DNA from: JAFAGX01 sp035624215
GTDB lineage: Bacteria > Acidobacteriota > Terriglobia > Terriglobales > Acidobacteriaceae
DNA length: 64,000 bases
Direction: 5' to 3'
NCBI GenBank assembly: GCA_035624215.1
Contig: DASPRY010000076.1
Span: 6,861-70,860 of the forward strand
Shown: piece by piece, positions 8,222-16,471 of the stretch
How positions within the stretch are numbered: position 1 is the first letter of the stretch
How the letters are laid out: the number at the start of each line of letters is the position of its first letter
Notes under the pieces: generated by a model
Databases searched by the model: none
The model's input: the letters and a program-made list of their open reading frames with translations, nothing else
What the model was told of the DNA's origin: nothing
Made by a program: the position numbers and the translations under genes

Positions 8222-8713
8222 GTGCGACGCGTCCCCGTTTTTCCGCTGCTGGTGAGTCTTGCGATACTTAGCGGTTGTTATGGCGGTACCCGTCCACCCC
8301 GAATTGGCACTGCCGCTCCCGACTTCATCGTGCAGGACGCTGACCATAAGGTGGAATTGCGGGACTTCCGCGGCAAAATTGTAGTGCTGAATTTCTGGGC
8401 GACCTGGTGTGCGCCTTGCGTGGAAGAAATGCCTTCCCTGACCCAGCTGCAACAGCGCTTCAAGGACAAAGGAATAACGGTCGTCGGAGTCAGTGTAGAC
8501 GTCGATAACGACGGGTACCACCGCTTCTTGAAAGACCATAAGATCGACTTTCTCACCGTGCGCGATCCCGACCAGAAAGCCAGCGACCTTTACGGCACCT
8601 TCAAGTTTCCTGAGACTTATATCATCGACCGAAACGGCGTCGTTCGCCGCAAGTTCATTGGGGCAGTGGACTGGAGCCAGCCGGAAATCACCGATTTTCT
8701 CACTAAGCTGTAG
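8222..8713 (+). CDS. TlpA/ResA-like thioredoxin lipoprotein
   Basis: A 163-residue protein using a GTG start at 8222. The N-terminus has a lipoprotein signal with lipobox LSGC (C19). The thioredoxin fold carries WATWCAPC (C63 and C66), the redox-active pair, and VVGVSVDVDND as in the TlpA/ResA/AhpC-TSA group. It probably reduces disulfides at the outer face of the cytoplasmic membrane, for example in cytochrome c maturation, though no cytochrome genes are nearby. Only 32 bp separate it from the divergent glycosyltransferase, so the promoters must overlap and the 5' leader must be very short or absent. Confidence 0.85.
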   Translation: MRRVPVFPLLVSLAILSGCYGGTRPPRIGTAAPDFIVQDADHKVELRDFRGKIVVLNFWATWCAPCVEEMPSLTQLQQRFKDKGITVVGVSVDVDNDGYHRFLKDHKIDFLTVRDPDQKASDLYGTFKFPETYIIDRNGVVRRKFIGAVDWSQPEITDFLTKL

Positions 8714-8813
8714 GCCCCGGTGCGTTTCCCGGCGAGGCAAGTCGCGGATCAACCACACCACGGTTGGGCCGAATCCCACTTAACCCCCGCCTCACTTATC
8801 CACAGGCAACGGT

Positions 8814-8846
8814 TTGTCATGGAAAGGTTGTGAGGATAGCCTATCC
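8814..8846 (+). promoter_or_regulatory. Possible xfp promoter with 13-bp palindrome over the -10
   Basis: TTGTCA (8814-8819) is followed after 17 bp by TAGCCT (8837-8842). The perfect palindrome GGATAG-C-CTATCC spans 8834-8846, covering the candidate -10 and ending just before the AGAGGAG ribosome site of xfp. A repressor bound here would block transcription. The -10 is a poor match, so the palindrome is better supported than the promoter. Confidence 0.4.
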
Positions 8847-8859
8847 AGAGGAGTAATCC

Positions 8860-11295
8860 ATGAGCACTACGGAAGCCCTTCCAGCCGAAATCCTCGAACT
8901 CACTCCATACGCTCCCACGCGATCCACCATTTCCGGCACACCGTTGAATGGCGAAGAACTGCGCAAAACGGTTGATTACTGGCGGGCCTGTAACTACCTC
9001 AGCCTGGGAATGATTTACTTGCAGGACAATCCGCTACTCACCGAGACGTTGCGCCCAGAGCACATCAAGAACCGCTTGCTGGGCCATTGGGGATCGAGTC
9101 CGGGATTATCGTTCATCTACGTCCACCTCAACCGGCTGATCAGGAAATACGATCTCGATATGATATTTATCGCCGGTCCGGGCCACGGAGCGCCCGGCGT
9201 TCTTGGCCCCGCGTACCTTGAAGGCACCTACTCCGAGATTTATCCGGAAAAAAGTCAGGATGTTCAAGGTTTGCGTGAGTTTTTCAAGCAATTTTCTTTT
9301 CCTGGCGGGATTGGCAGTCACTGCACTCCGGAGACACCGGGCTCGATCCACGAAGGTGGAGAGCTCGGATACTCGGTCTCGCACGCTTGCGGCGCGGCTT
9401 TCGACAATCCCAATCTGATCGTGGCGGTTGCTGTGGGCGACGGCGAATCTGAAACTGGGCCGCTCGCTACCTCGTGGCACGTAAACAAATTTCTGGGCCC
9501 GGCGCGCGATGGTGCAGTTCTGCCAATCCTGCACCTGAACGGATATAAGATCAACAATCCGACCTTGCCGGCGCGTATCTCCCATGAGGAACTCGCCAAC
9601 CTGCTGCGCGGTTATGGATGGACACCGTACTTCGTGGAGGGTTCCGAGATCGATAGCATGCATCAGGCTATGGCCGCAACCACTGAACATTGTATTCAAG
9701 AAATTCGCGAACATCAGCAGGCCGCGCGCAAGAACGGCGACACCAGTCGCCCTCGCTGGCCCATGATCGTGTTGCGCTCACCAAAGGGCTGGACGGCTCC
9801 GCGTGAGGTCGAAGGCCATTATCTTGAGGGCTTTTGGCGCGCTCATCAAGTGCCGTTGCCCGCTGTGAAGAACGACACCAAGCAGCTTCGAGTTCTCGAG
9901 CGCTGGATGCGCTCGCTTAAGCCCGAGCCTTTCTTCGATGAAGGCGGCAAACTGGCCACCTGGTTCAGTGACCTGGCACCATCTGGAGACCGCCGTATGA
10001 GCGCGAACCTACATGCGAATGGCGGGCGTTTGAAAAAAGCGCTGCGCATGCCCGATTTTCGCAACTACGCTCATAGCGTTGAAAAGCCCGGAAAAGCTGA
10101 AGCCGGAAATACCGCCCCGCTCGGTGTGTTTCTGGGCGATGTGATGAAACTGAACATGAGCAACTTCCGGGTCTTCGGCCCGGACGAGACTGCTTCCAAC
10201 CGGCTCGACGCGATCTATAAAACCACCAAGAAATTCTGGATCGAAGATTTTTTCCCCGAGGACAGGGACGGCAGTGAGCTCGCCACCGACGGTCGGGTCA
10301 TCGAAATGCTGAGCGAGCACACCCTCGAGGGAATGCTGGAAGGTTACCTTCTAACCGGGCGGCACGGATTTTTCTCCTCCTACGAAGCCTTTGTTCACAT
10401 CATCGACTCGATGTTCAACCAGCATGCCAAATGGTTGGAGATTAGCAGTCATTTGTCATGGCGCCAGGCCATCGCTTCATTGAATCTTTTGATCACTTCC
10501 ACAGTTTGGCGGCAGGACCACAACGGCTTCACGCATCAGGATCCCGGATTTCTCGATGTAGTTGTCAATAAGAGCGCCAGTGTAACGCGCATTTACCTGC
10601 CGCCTGATGTGAACTGCTTACTCTCGGTGTCCGATCATTGTCTGCGCAGCGAAAATTATGTCAATGTAATTGTTTGTGACAAGCAAAAGCACCTGCAGTA
10701 TCTGAGTATGGATAAAGCCATCATCCATTGCACAAAAGGAATTGGCATTTGGGATTGGGCCAGCAACGATGAGGGCGGTGAACCGGATGTGGTGATGGCT
10801 TCTGCCGGCGACATCCCCACTCAGGAGGCGCTGGCCGCGACCGCGCTCCTGCGCAAGGAATTCCCCGACCTCAAGATCCGCTTCCTCAATGTCGTCGATC
10901 TTTTTAAACTGCAACCCCATACTGAGCATCCCCACGGCTTGTCGGACTGGGACTTTGATTCTCTTTTCACCATTGACAAGCCCGTAATCTTCAACTTTCA
11001 CGGTTACCCGCAACTTATTCATCGGTTGGCATATCGGCGCAGAAACCACGACAACATTCATGTCCGTGGCTACAAGGAACGCGGCAGCATCAACACTCCC
11101 CTGGAGCTGGCCATCGAAAACAATATTGACCGCTTCTCTCTCGCCATGGATGTCGTGAATCGGGTGCCGCGATTGCTGAGAATTGGCGGCCATGCGAAGG
11201 AAAGATTCCTAAATCAGCAGATCGAGTGCCTCGATTACGCCCATCAGTACGGGATCGACAAACCCGAAGCCGCCGAATGGACGTGGCCGTTCTAG
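8860..11295 (+). CDS. xfp: Phosphoketolase (xylulose-5-phosphate / fructose-6-phosphate)
   Basis: An 811-residue thiamine-diphosphate enzyme of full family length. It cleaves xylulose-5-P to glyceraldehyde-3-P and acetyl-phosphate, or fructose-6-P to erythrose-4-P and acetyl-phosphate. Visible hallmarks are GPGHGAPG (about 105-112), the TPP/Mg site GDGESETGPLATSWH, NGYKINNPT, and the C-terminal HGYPQLIHRL and RGYKERGSINTP blocks. A clear AGAGGAG site lies 7 bp before the ATG. It faces ackA tail to tail, so acetyl-phosphate produced here can be turned into acetate and ATP. Specificity (single or dual) cannot be decided from motifs. Confidence 0.95.
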   Translation: MSTTEALPAEILELTPYAPTRSTISGTPLNGEELRKTVDYWRACNYLSLGMIYLQDNPLLTETLRPEHIKNRLLGHWGSSPGLSFIYVHLNRLIRKYDLDMIFIAGPGHGAPGVLGPAYLEGTYSEIYPEKSQDVQGLREFFKQFSFPGGIGSHCTPETPGSIHEGGELGYSVSHACGAAFDNPNLIVAVAVGDGESETGPLATSWHVNKFLGPARDGAVLPILHLNGYKINNPTLPARISHEELANLLRGYGWTPYFVEGSEIDSMHQAMAATTEHCIQEIREHQQAARKNGDTSRPRWPMIVLRSPKGWTAPREVEGHYLEGFWRAHQVPLPAVKNDTKQLRVLERWMRSLKPEPFFDEGGKLATWFSDLAPSGDRRMSANLHANGGRLKKALRMPDFRNYAHSVEKPGKAEAGNTAPLGVFLGDVMKLNMSNFRVFGPDETASNRLDAIYKTTKKFWIEDFFPEDRDGSELATDGRVIEMLSEHTLEGMLEGYLLTGRHGFFSSYEAFVHIIDSMFNQHAKWLEISSHLSWRQAIASLNLLITSTVWRQDHNGFTHQDPGFLDVVVNKSASVTRIYLPPDVNCLLSVSDHCLRSENYVNVIVCDKQKHLQYLSMDKAIIHCTKGIGIWDWASNDEGGEPDVVMASAGDIPTQEALAATALLRKEFPDLKIRFLNVVDLFKLQPHTEHPHGLSDWDFDSLFTIDKPVIFNFHGYPQLIHRLAYRRRNHDNIHVRGYKERGSINTPLELAIENNIDRFSLAMDVVNRVPRLLRIGGHAKERFLNQQIECLDYAHQYGIDKPEAAEWTWPF

Positions 11296-11329
11296 CGTTG
11301 GTGTCCGGGACGAGCTCAAGAACAGAATT

Positions 11330-11355
11330 GTCATTCCGAGCGCAGTCGAGGGATC
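11330..11355 (+). repeat. Half copy of the GTCATYCCGAG dispersed repeat
   Basis: GTCATTCCGAGCGCAGTCGA followed by GGGATC lies in the xfp-ackA gap. It matches 38472-38497 at 23 of 26 positions and shares its outer end with the longer units at 22323 and 43185. No matching inverted right half is evident before ackA, so this is a half unit. Confidence 0.7.
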
Positions 11356-11423
11356 CGCTTCCTGAAAACCACGTCCTGTATTCCGCAGGATCGTTGATCG
11401 ACCGTGAACCGGAGCAGGCCCCT

Positions 11424-12668
11424 CTATGACGGATGCGGCACTCCCAAAATCACCCGCACCGTGTCCCGCGCGATCAGCAGTTCCTCGTCGGTAGGAATCG
11501 CGAAGGCGAGCAATTTGGAGTCGCTGGTCGAAATCATTCCTTCGCGCCCGACTGTTTCCTGGTTCTTCCCTGCATCCAGGCGCAGACCGGCCCATTCCAT
11601 ACCCTCGCAAATCCGGGCGCGAACCTCGGGCGAATTTTCACCAATCCCGCCGGTAAAGACGACCGCGTCGGCTCCGCCCATCGCAGCCAGATATGCGCCA
11701 ATGTATTTCCGCGCTCGATAACAGAAAACTTCGAGGGCCAGCCGGACGCGGCGGTCATCATGCTCTTTCAGCTCGGCCTGCAATTCCCGCATATCGTTTG
11801 TAAGCCCGGAAATGCCCAGTAAGCCGGACTGGGTATTAAGGAGCGTGTCCACTTCGGAGCCCGACATTCCCTCCTTTCGCGCAATGAATCCAACGATCGC
11901 GGGATCAAGATCACCCGAGCGCGACCCCATCACCAGGCCCTCAAGGGGCGTCATGCCCATCGACGTATCGACGGAAGATCCTGCCTTGATTGCGGCGGCG
12001 GAACAGCCATTTCCCAGGTGCAGGGTGATAATGTTGGTCTGCTCGCGGGTCAGTCCGCGCATGGCGCGATAGCGGAACGCAACATAGCGATGCGAGGTTC
12101 CGTGAAACCCATAGCGTCGGATGCGGTGCCGCCGGTACAGATGGTAGGGAATGGCATACAAGTAAGCATGTTCCGGAAGCGAGTGATGAAATGACGTATC
12201 GAACACGGCGACCTGCGGCACAGCTTTCCCAAAGATGTCGCGGGCTGCAGTAATGCCTTTGAGGTTGTTGGCATTGTGCAGCGGTGCGAGATCGATGCAG
12301 TCTTCGATTCCCTTCAGCACGTTGTCATCAATGAGAGCCGACTGCTGGAATAGCTCGCCGCCATGCACCACGCGATGGCCCACCGCCTGCACGTCGGCTG
12401 TGCTCTTGATTTCTGAAATTTCCGACTGGTCGGATGCAATATGGCGGACCAGATAGTTCAATGCCGCTGCAATGTCTTGCAACGGCGCTGTGAGGATCTT
12501 GGCCGGCTGGTTACGATGCTGGATCCGGATGATCGCTTCACCACCAATTCCTTCGACTTCACCCCGGCAGATTCGATCATCCTGATGTTGTTTGATTCGC
12601 TCCAGGTCGGTTGCAATCACCTGAAACTTCAGGCTGGAGCTTCCCGAGTTCAGAACCAGAACGTTCAT
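11424..12668 (-). CDS. ackA: Acetate kinase
   Basis: A 414-residue ASKHA-fold enzyme that makes acetate and ATP from acetyl-phosphate and ADP, or the reverse. The ATG at 12668 is chosen because the product then begins MNVLVLNSGSSSLKF, the invariant family N-terminus; a GTG eight codons upstream is poorly spaced. Further hallmarks are VGHRVVHGGE, VFDTSFHHSLPEHAYLY, YGFHGTSH and LGNGCSAAA, and FTGGIGENS near the C-terminus. It is convergent with xfp, whose product is its substrate. No pta gene is present, consistent with phosphoketolase being the acetyl-phosphate source, although pta may lie elsewhere. Confidence 0.95.
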   Translation of the reverse strand: MNVLVLNSGSSSLKFQVIATDLERIKQHQDDRICRGEVEGIGGEAIIRIQHRNQPAKILTAPLQDIAAALNYLVRHIASDQSEISEIKSTADVQAVGHRVVHGGELFQQSALIDDNVLKGIEDCIDLAPLHNANNLKGITAARDIFGKAVPQVAVFDTSFHHSLPEHAYLYAIPYHLYRRHRIRRYGFHGTSHRYVAFRYRAMRGLTREQTNIITLHLGNGCSAAAIKAGSSVDTSMGMTPLEGLVMGSRSGDLDPAIVGFIARKEGMSGSEVDTLLNTQSGLLGISGLTNDMRELQAELKEHDDRRVRLALEVFCYRARKYIGAYLAAMGGADAVVFTGGIGENSPEVRARICEGMEWAGLRLDAGKNQETVGREGMISTSDSKLLAFAIPTDEELLIARDTVRVILGVPHPS

Positions 12669-12770
12669 GACGCGCCTATCACTAGGATTCACCCCTCAGG
12701 ATCACACCTAAGATAAGCGGAAGCTCTGCCTGCACGGCTCGTGGCGCGATAACCGGGAAACTTCCAAAGA

Positions 12771-12998
12771 TTAAATGTTGTAATTAGCGCGCCGCAGTTC
12801 GTCCTTATACTTCTCGCGGGCCTGTGTGGCTTTCTCTTGCGCATCCTGTTCCCTGAAGTGGGCCGTATCCCACTCCTCCATTGCGGTCATCGAATGATCG
12901 GCGGTGGCCAGGGCCTCTTCATCGCGAATGGCATCCACCCATTCATCAACTGCCTTCTTGTACATGAAGCGCGCATGGTCCAGGGTTTCCTTGTTCAT
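12771..12998 (-). CDS. Small charged hypothetical protein, 75 aa
   Basis: Coding is supported by AAGGTG about 8 bp before the ATG and by an amphipathic, Glu/Lys/Ala-rich composition (DEEALATADHSMTAMEEW; QEKATQAREKYKDELRR) that predicts almost all helix. There is no signal peptide or membrane segment, so it should be cytoplasmic. It lies alone between ackA and the pirin gene on the same strand. I do not recognise the family. Confidence 0.6.
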   Translation of the reverse strand: MNKETLDHARFMYKKAVDEWVDAIRDEEALATADHSMTAMEEWDTAHFREQDAQEKATQAREKYKDELRRANYNI

Positions 12999-13064
12999 GG
13001 CAGTTCACCTTAGCGCAGCCGGGTCGATTGGTCAACAATCTCGCAGCGGCAAACCGTCCGCCAA

Positions 13065-13976
13065 TCAGCGTTTGCTCACTTTTAGGAACGTTCCTTCTTG
13101 AAGTTCAGTGAACGCCTGCCGTAATTGCTCCTGCGTGTTCATCACAATCGGACCATACCAGGCGACCGGCTCCTCAAGCGGCTTCCCTGACACCAGCAAG
13201 AATCGGATTCCATCATCGCCGGCCTGCACGCTGACTTCGTCGCCGCGATCAAAAAGAATCAGCGAACGATTATCCGCTTCCACCGGAGGAGCGGTGTCCA
13301 GCCATTTGATCGCCTCTGTCGGCACCGCCAGCGGACCTGAGGCATTGCAGAATTTTCCGCTGCCGGCAAAAACGTAAGCGAAAGCATGACGCGTCGTCTC
13401 GACTGGAAGCGTCTTCCTCTTGCCCGGGGCAACTGACACATCGAGATAGATCGGTTCGGCCGCGACTCCCACCACCGGGCCGGTTTTGCCCCAGAAATCG
13501 CCGCAGACCACACGCACGTGGGCGCCATCATCGTCGGTGATTTCCGGTATCTCGGCGGCCTTCACTTCCTGGTAGCGTGGCGAGGTCATCTTGAGCGATG
13601 ACGGCAGATTACCCCACAACTGAAATCCATGCATCCGCCCGGCATGATCGCCTTTCGGCATCTCCTGATGAATGATGCCGCTCCCTGCCGTCATCCACTG
13701 CACATCCCCGGCGCCGATCACGCCACTATTGCCTATACTGTCTCCGTGCGCCACTGTTCCGGCCAGCACGTAGGTTATGGTTTCGATCCCGCGGTGCGGA
13801 TGCCACGGAAATCCCGCCAGATAATCCTCCGGAACGTCGTTGCGAAAGTCATCCAGCAACAGGAATGGATCGAACTCTTTTGTGTTGCCAAAGCCGAATG
13901 CCCGGCGCAGGTGCACGCCCGCGCCTTCGAGGGTCGGCTTCGACTTAATCAGCCGCTTAACTGGTCGTATCGACAT
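13065..13976 (-). CDS. Pirin-family bicupin protein
   Basis: A 303-residue protein, starting at ATG 13976 (MSIRPVKRLI); a GTG five codons upstream is less likely. The N-terminal cupin carries FPWHPHRGIETITYVLAG, with the metal-binding histidines and glutamate of pirins, followed by GDVQWMTAGSGIIHQEMP. The second cupin is at about 185-270. Pirins bind iron; several are quercetin 2,3-dioxygenases and others act as redox regulators. No flavonoid genes are near, so the role is open. Confidence 0.85.
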   Translation of the reverse strand: MSIRPVKRLIKSKPTLEGAGVHLRRAFGFGNTKEFDPFLLLDDFRNDVPEDYLAGFPWHPHRGIETITYVLAGTVAHGDSIGNSGVIGAGDVQWMTAGSGIIHQEMPKGDHAGRMHGFQLWGNLPSSLKMTSPRYQEVKAAEIPEITDDDGAHVRVVCGDFWGKTGPVVGVAAEPIYLDVSVAPGKRKTLPVETTRHAFAYVFAGSGKFCNASGPLAVPTEAIKWLDTAPPVEADNRSLILFDRGDEVSVQAGDDGIRFLLVSGKPLEEPVAWYGPIVMNTQEQLRQAFTELQEGTFLKVSKR

Positions 13977-14112
13977 AGTGCCCCCACACACAGTGCCTGT
14001 TTAGAAAAGTGAAGTAATAGATGATGTTCGAGACCTTCCGGGTTCAAGGGCGAACCGGGCGCCGCGGTCAGCCCAAAATATCTGCGCCGCAGCTTATGAA
14101 ATTCTCCTGCTC

Positions 14113-16314
14113 TCAGAAACTGGGCTGCTGAGCCACCCTCCACGACCACATTAGGAATGAAGTTGCTGTGAGGTCAATCGCTGGCTCGGTTGTGCTGAAC
14201 GACTGCATGTTGTCGCGATAAACTGCTACCTGCGACTCATCGAACGCACCGTCGTTGCCGTTGAATTTCTTAAACGTATCCACCCCGTTCGCGGGGCATA
14301 GAATCATGCCATCCACGATTCCCGAAGTAGCATAACCAGCCGGCCCCTCGGAAGCCGCGCCCCAAAGTATCGGTGTTCCGCCGGACGTTCCATCCAGCGC
14401 CCCAGCCAGGTTCGCCACCTGGTGCTGAATGCAGTTTGGAAATGTGCTCCCATCGCCCACAATAAACGACGAACCCCAGGCGTTGGCGCCAAGAATGTTG
14501 CCCAGCCACCTTTGCGAATAGGTCTTGTAGTTCGCCGATCCGGTCAGGTAATACGCTTCGCTGGCCATGACCGACAAACCCGCGCCGTGGGAAGTAGTAT
14601 CACCATAACTCCACTGATATCCAAAACCCCAGGCATCGCTCTTGCCTTGGCTAATCGCGTCATTAACCTGGCGTAACAGTTGTTGGCGAATCCCAGCTTC
14701 CGAAATCGCCAAGCCCCCCGGATTCCCTGCCATTGCCAGTGCCCGGTACAGTTCAAAATGGGCGAGGCCGCTTACGTCGTAAAGATTCAGCGTGTCCGTA
14801 TTGCCCGTGTTGTAAATGTTCGTGATGTAACCACTGGCAAACTCGGCGGCGCGCTCCAGGTAATACATGGCATCTCGGCATTGCAGCCCCCCAAGCAGGC
14901 TTTCATCACCTTCTGCAGACCGCAAGGCGAAATACAGTTCGGCTGCGCCCAGTTCCATGTCGTCTTCCCATACGTCCTCGGGATAGCCGTCGAACGGAGA
15001 AACCGTCAGCAAACAATTATTGCAACTCCCCGAGCCAACGCTCGGCGCAGGATCCGGATACGAAGTGTCTCCCAGGACAAAAATATCCTCCGCATTCTTC
15101 AGGCACTGTGCTGCCAGAGCAGGATTGGAATCACGATTAAGCTGGTAACAGAGCGCGAAATCCGCCGCCAAACGCCCGGCCAGATTCGGACTGATCTGCG
15201 ACCCGGCGGGCCCAGCCAAAAACACAGGTCGATAGCAGATGAAGAATGTGGTGTACGGGTCGCAAGGTTCAGGATCTCCGGCTTGCTGATAATTGTCGGC
15301 TGCCTGAGGTAGCGTCCAGATGTCGTACTCAGTGATCAGACAGAAAGGCGTGACATAGGTTCCGTCGCAGTTGCCCGTCGCCGAACTGGGATCGCCCTCG
15401 CCGTAATAATCCCAATCCTGTGTATTGTCGGCCTGGTAGTACAGCGTTTTCGTCTTGTCATTCCACATCGCCATCAGCCACTTAACACCGAACTCGACTT
15501 CGTTGCTGAAGTCGGATGAGATCGGCGCCCCCAGCCCACTGTCGGCGGCATAGGAGACTGAGCCCGGCGGAGTCGGAGGGTTAAACGGAGCGCCAGGTCC
15601 CATTTGATTCGGAAAATCACGAATGCCAATTTGCATCAACGCTGCCGTGTAGCTGACAGTCTCGACGTACTTCTCGTAATCGCCGGCGTCCCACCAGCCA
15701 CCGGCAGCATCGATGTTGGGCAGCTTCGCAGAAACTAAAGGCGGCGTCGGTGGCACGTTGTCGATAAAGTCATTGCTGTCGAGCGGCGGCGTCTGGTAAA
15801 TATGCGCATTTTCGTCTTTCAGATGTCCCGGAGCCGTGCGCAGCGCGTTGCGGATGAAGTCGGCTCCGTCGCGTTCCGTTTCATAGAAAAACAAGGTATT
15901 CAACAGCAAACCGGAATAGAGAACCTCGGGCGTATCCACCGCAAAAGGCGGCGAAGTTGCCGCCGCGGCACCTGACACTGAAATCGTGTACAGATCCCCG
16001 CCAGGAGCGCTGAAGTCGAGTGCATACACGTTGTAGGTCACGCTCTTGCTGTGGCTCCAGGTGCCCAGTAAAGCCCCGGCATACCCCGAATACACGGTCG
16101 CTCCTTTTGAGTTGACCACTTTGAAGCTTGCTGCATCTTCCGCCGTCGTCGACATCAGATACGCGCGAAATGGCGTCTGGCCACTTTCATATCCAACTTG
16201 ATCGACGCGCACGTAGGTAGATTCCGCCCGCGACGGCTGAATATAAGCAGACACCAGGAACAAGATGCTGGCCACTGGAAGAAATCGGAAGGAGATTACA
16301 GGTCGGAAAAACAT
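14113..16314 (-). CDS. Secreted glycoside hydrolase family 9 (endoglucanase type)
   Basis: A 733-residue exported enzyme with a signal peptide (about 1-30, ending SRA-EST). Residues about 33-125 are the Ig-like CelD_N module (YVRVDQVGYESGQTPFRAYL). The (alpha/alpha)6 catalytic domain follows: GGWWDAGDYEKYVE supplies D209 and D212, the nucleophilic-water base pair of GH9, and TTEPAIDLTA gives the catalytic acid at E710. It probably hydrolyses beta-1,4-glucans such as cellulose or related plant/bacterial polymers. The usual GH9 C-terminal His/Arg motif is altered (NCIQHQVANLAG), so activity on crystalline cellulose should not be assumed. AAGGAG precedes the ATG, and a 20-bp palindrome sits 31 bp upstream. 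Confidence 0.88.
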   Translation of the reverse strand: MFFRPVISFRFLPVASILFLVSAYIQPSRAESTYVRVDQVGYESGQTPFRAYLMSTTAEDAASFKVVNSKGATVYSGYAGALLGTWSHSKSVTYNVYALDFSAPGGDLYTISVSGAAAATSPPFAVDTPEVLYSGLLLNTLFFYETERDGADFIRNALRTAPGHLKDENAHIYQTPPLDSNDFIDNVPPTPPLVSAKLPNIDAAGGWWDAGDYEKYVETVSYTAALMQIGIRDFPNQMGPGAPFNPPTPPGSVSYAADSGLGAPISSDFSNEVEFGVKWLMAMWNDKTKTLYYQADNTQDWDYYGEGDPSSATGNCDGTYVTPFCLITEYDIWTLPQAADNYQQAGDPEPCDPYTTFFICYRPVFLAGPAGSQISPNLAGRLAADFALCYQLNRDSNPALAAQCLKNAEDIFVLGDTSYPDPAPSVGSGSCNNCLLTVSPFDGYPEDVWEDDMELGAAELYFALRSAEGDESLLGGLQCRDAMYYLERAAEFASGYITNIYNTGNTDTLNLYDVSGLAHFELYRALAMAGNPGGLAISEAGIRQQLLRQVNDAISQGKSDAWGFGYQWSYGDTTSHGAGLSVMASEAYYLTGSANYKTYSQRWLGNILGANAWGSSFIVGDGSTFPNCIQHQVANLAGALDGTSGGTPILWGAASEGPAGYATSGIVDGMILCPANGVDTFKKFNGNDGAFDESQVAVYRDNMQSFSTTEPAIDLTATSFLMWSWRVAQQPSF

Positions 16315-16344
16315 AGCGGCTCCTTGCCGCGTGGGAGAGACGCG

Positions 16345-16364
16345 GTATTAAATGCATTTAATAC
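16345..16364. promoter_or_regulatory. Perfect 20-bp palindrome upstream of GH9 gene (candidate operator)
   Basis: GTATTAAATGCATTTAATAC is its own reverse complement over all 20 bases. It lies 31-50 bp before the GH9 start, in the direction of transcription just after TTGCCA (a plausible -35). This is the position and symmetry expected for a dimeric regulator controlling a polysaccharide-degrading gene. It is not a terminator: no loop and no following T-tract. Confidence 0.65.
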
Positions 16365-16471
16365 TGGCAAATATTGCTCTACTGGCGTTCGACTGTCAAG
16401 AGAAGTTTGGCCCACCCGAATCGGGCTGCAGAAAGCGCAGAACGTCTCGGTTTTTCTTGACTTTGCGGCCT

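Noticed and set aside
11330..11355. Rho-independent terminator for xfp
   Set aside because: No stem-loop with T-tract; the sequence is a half unit of the dispersed repeat.
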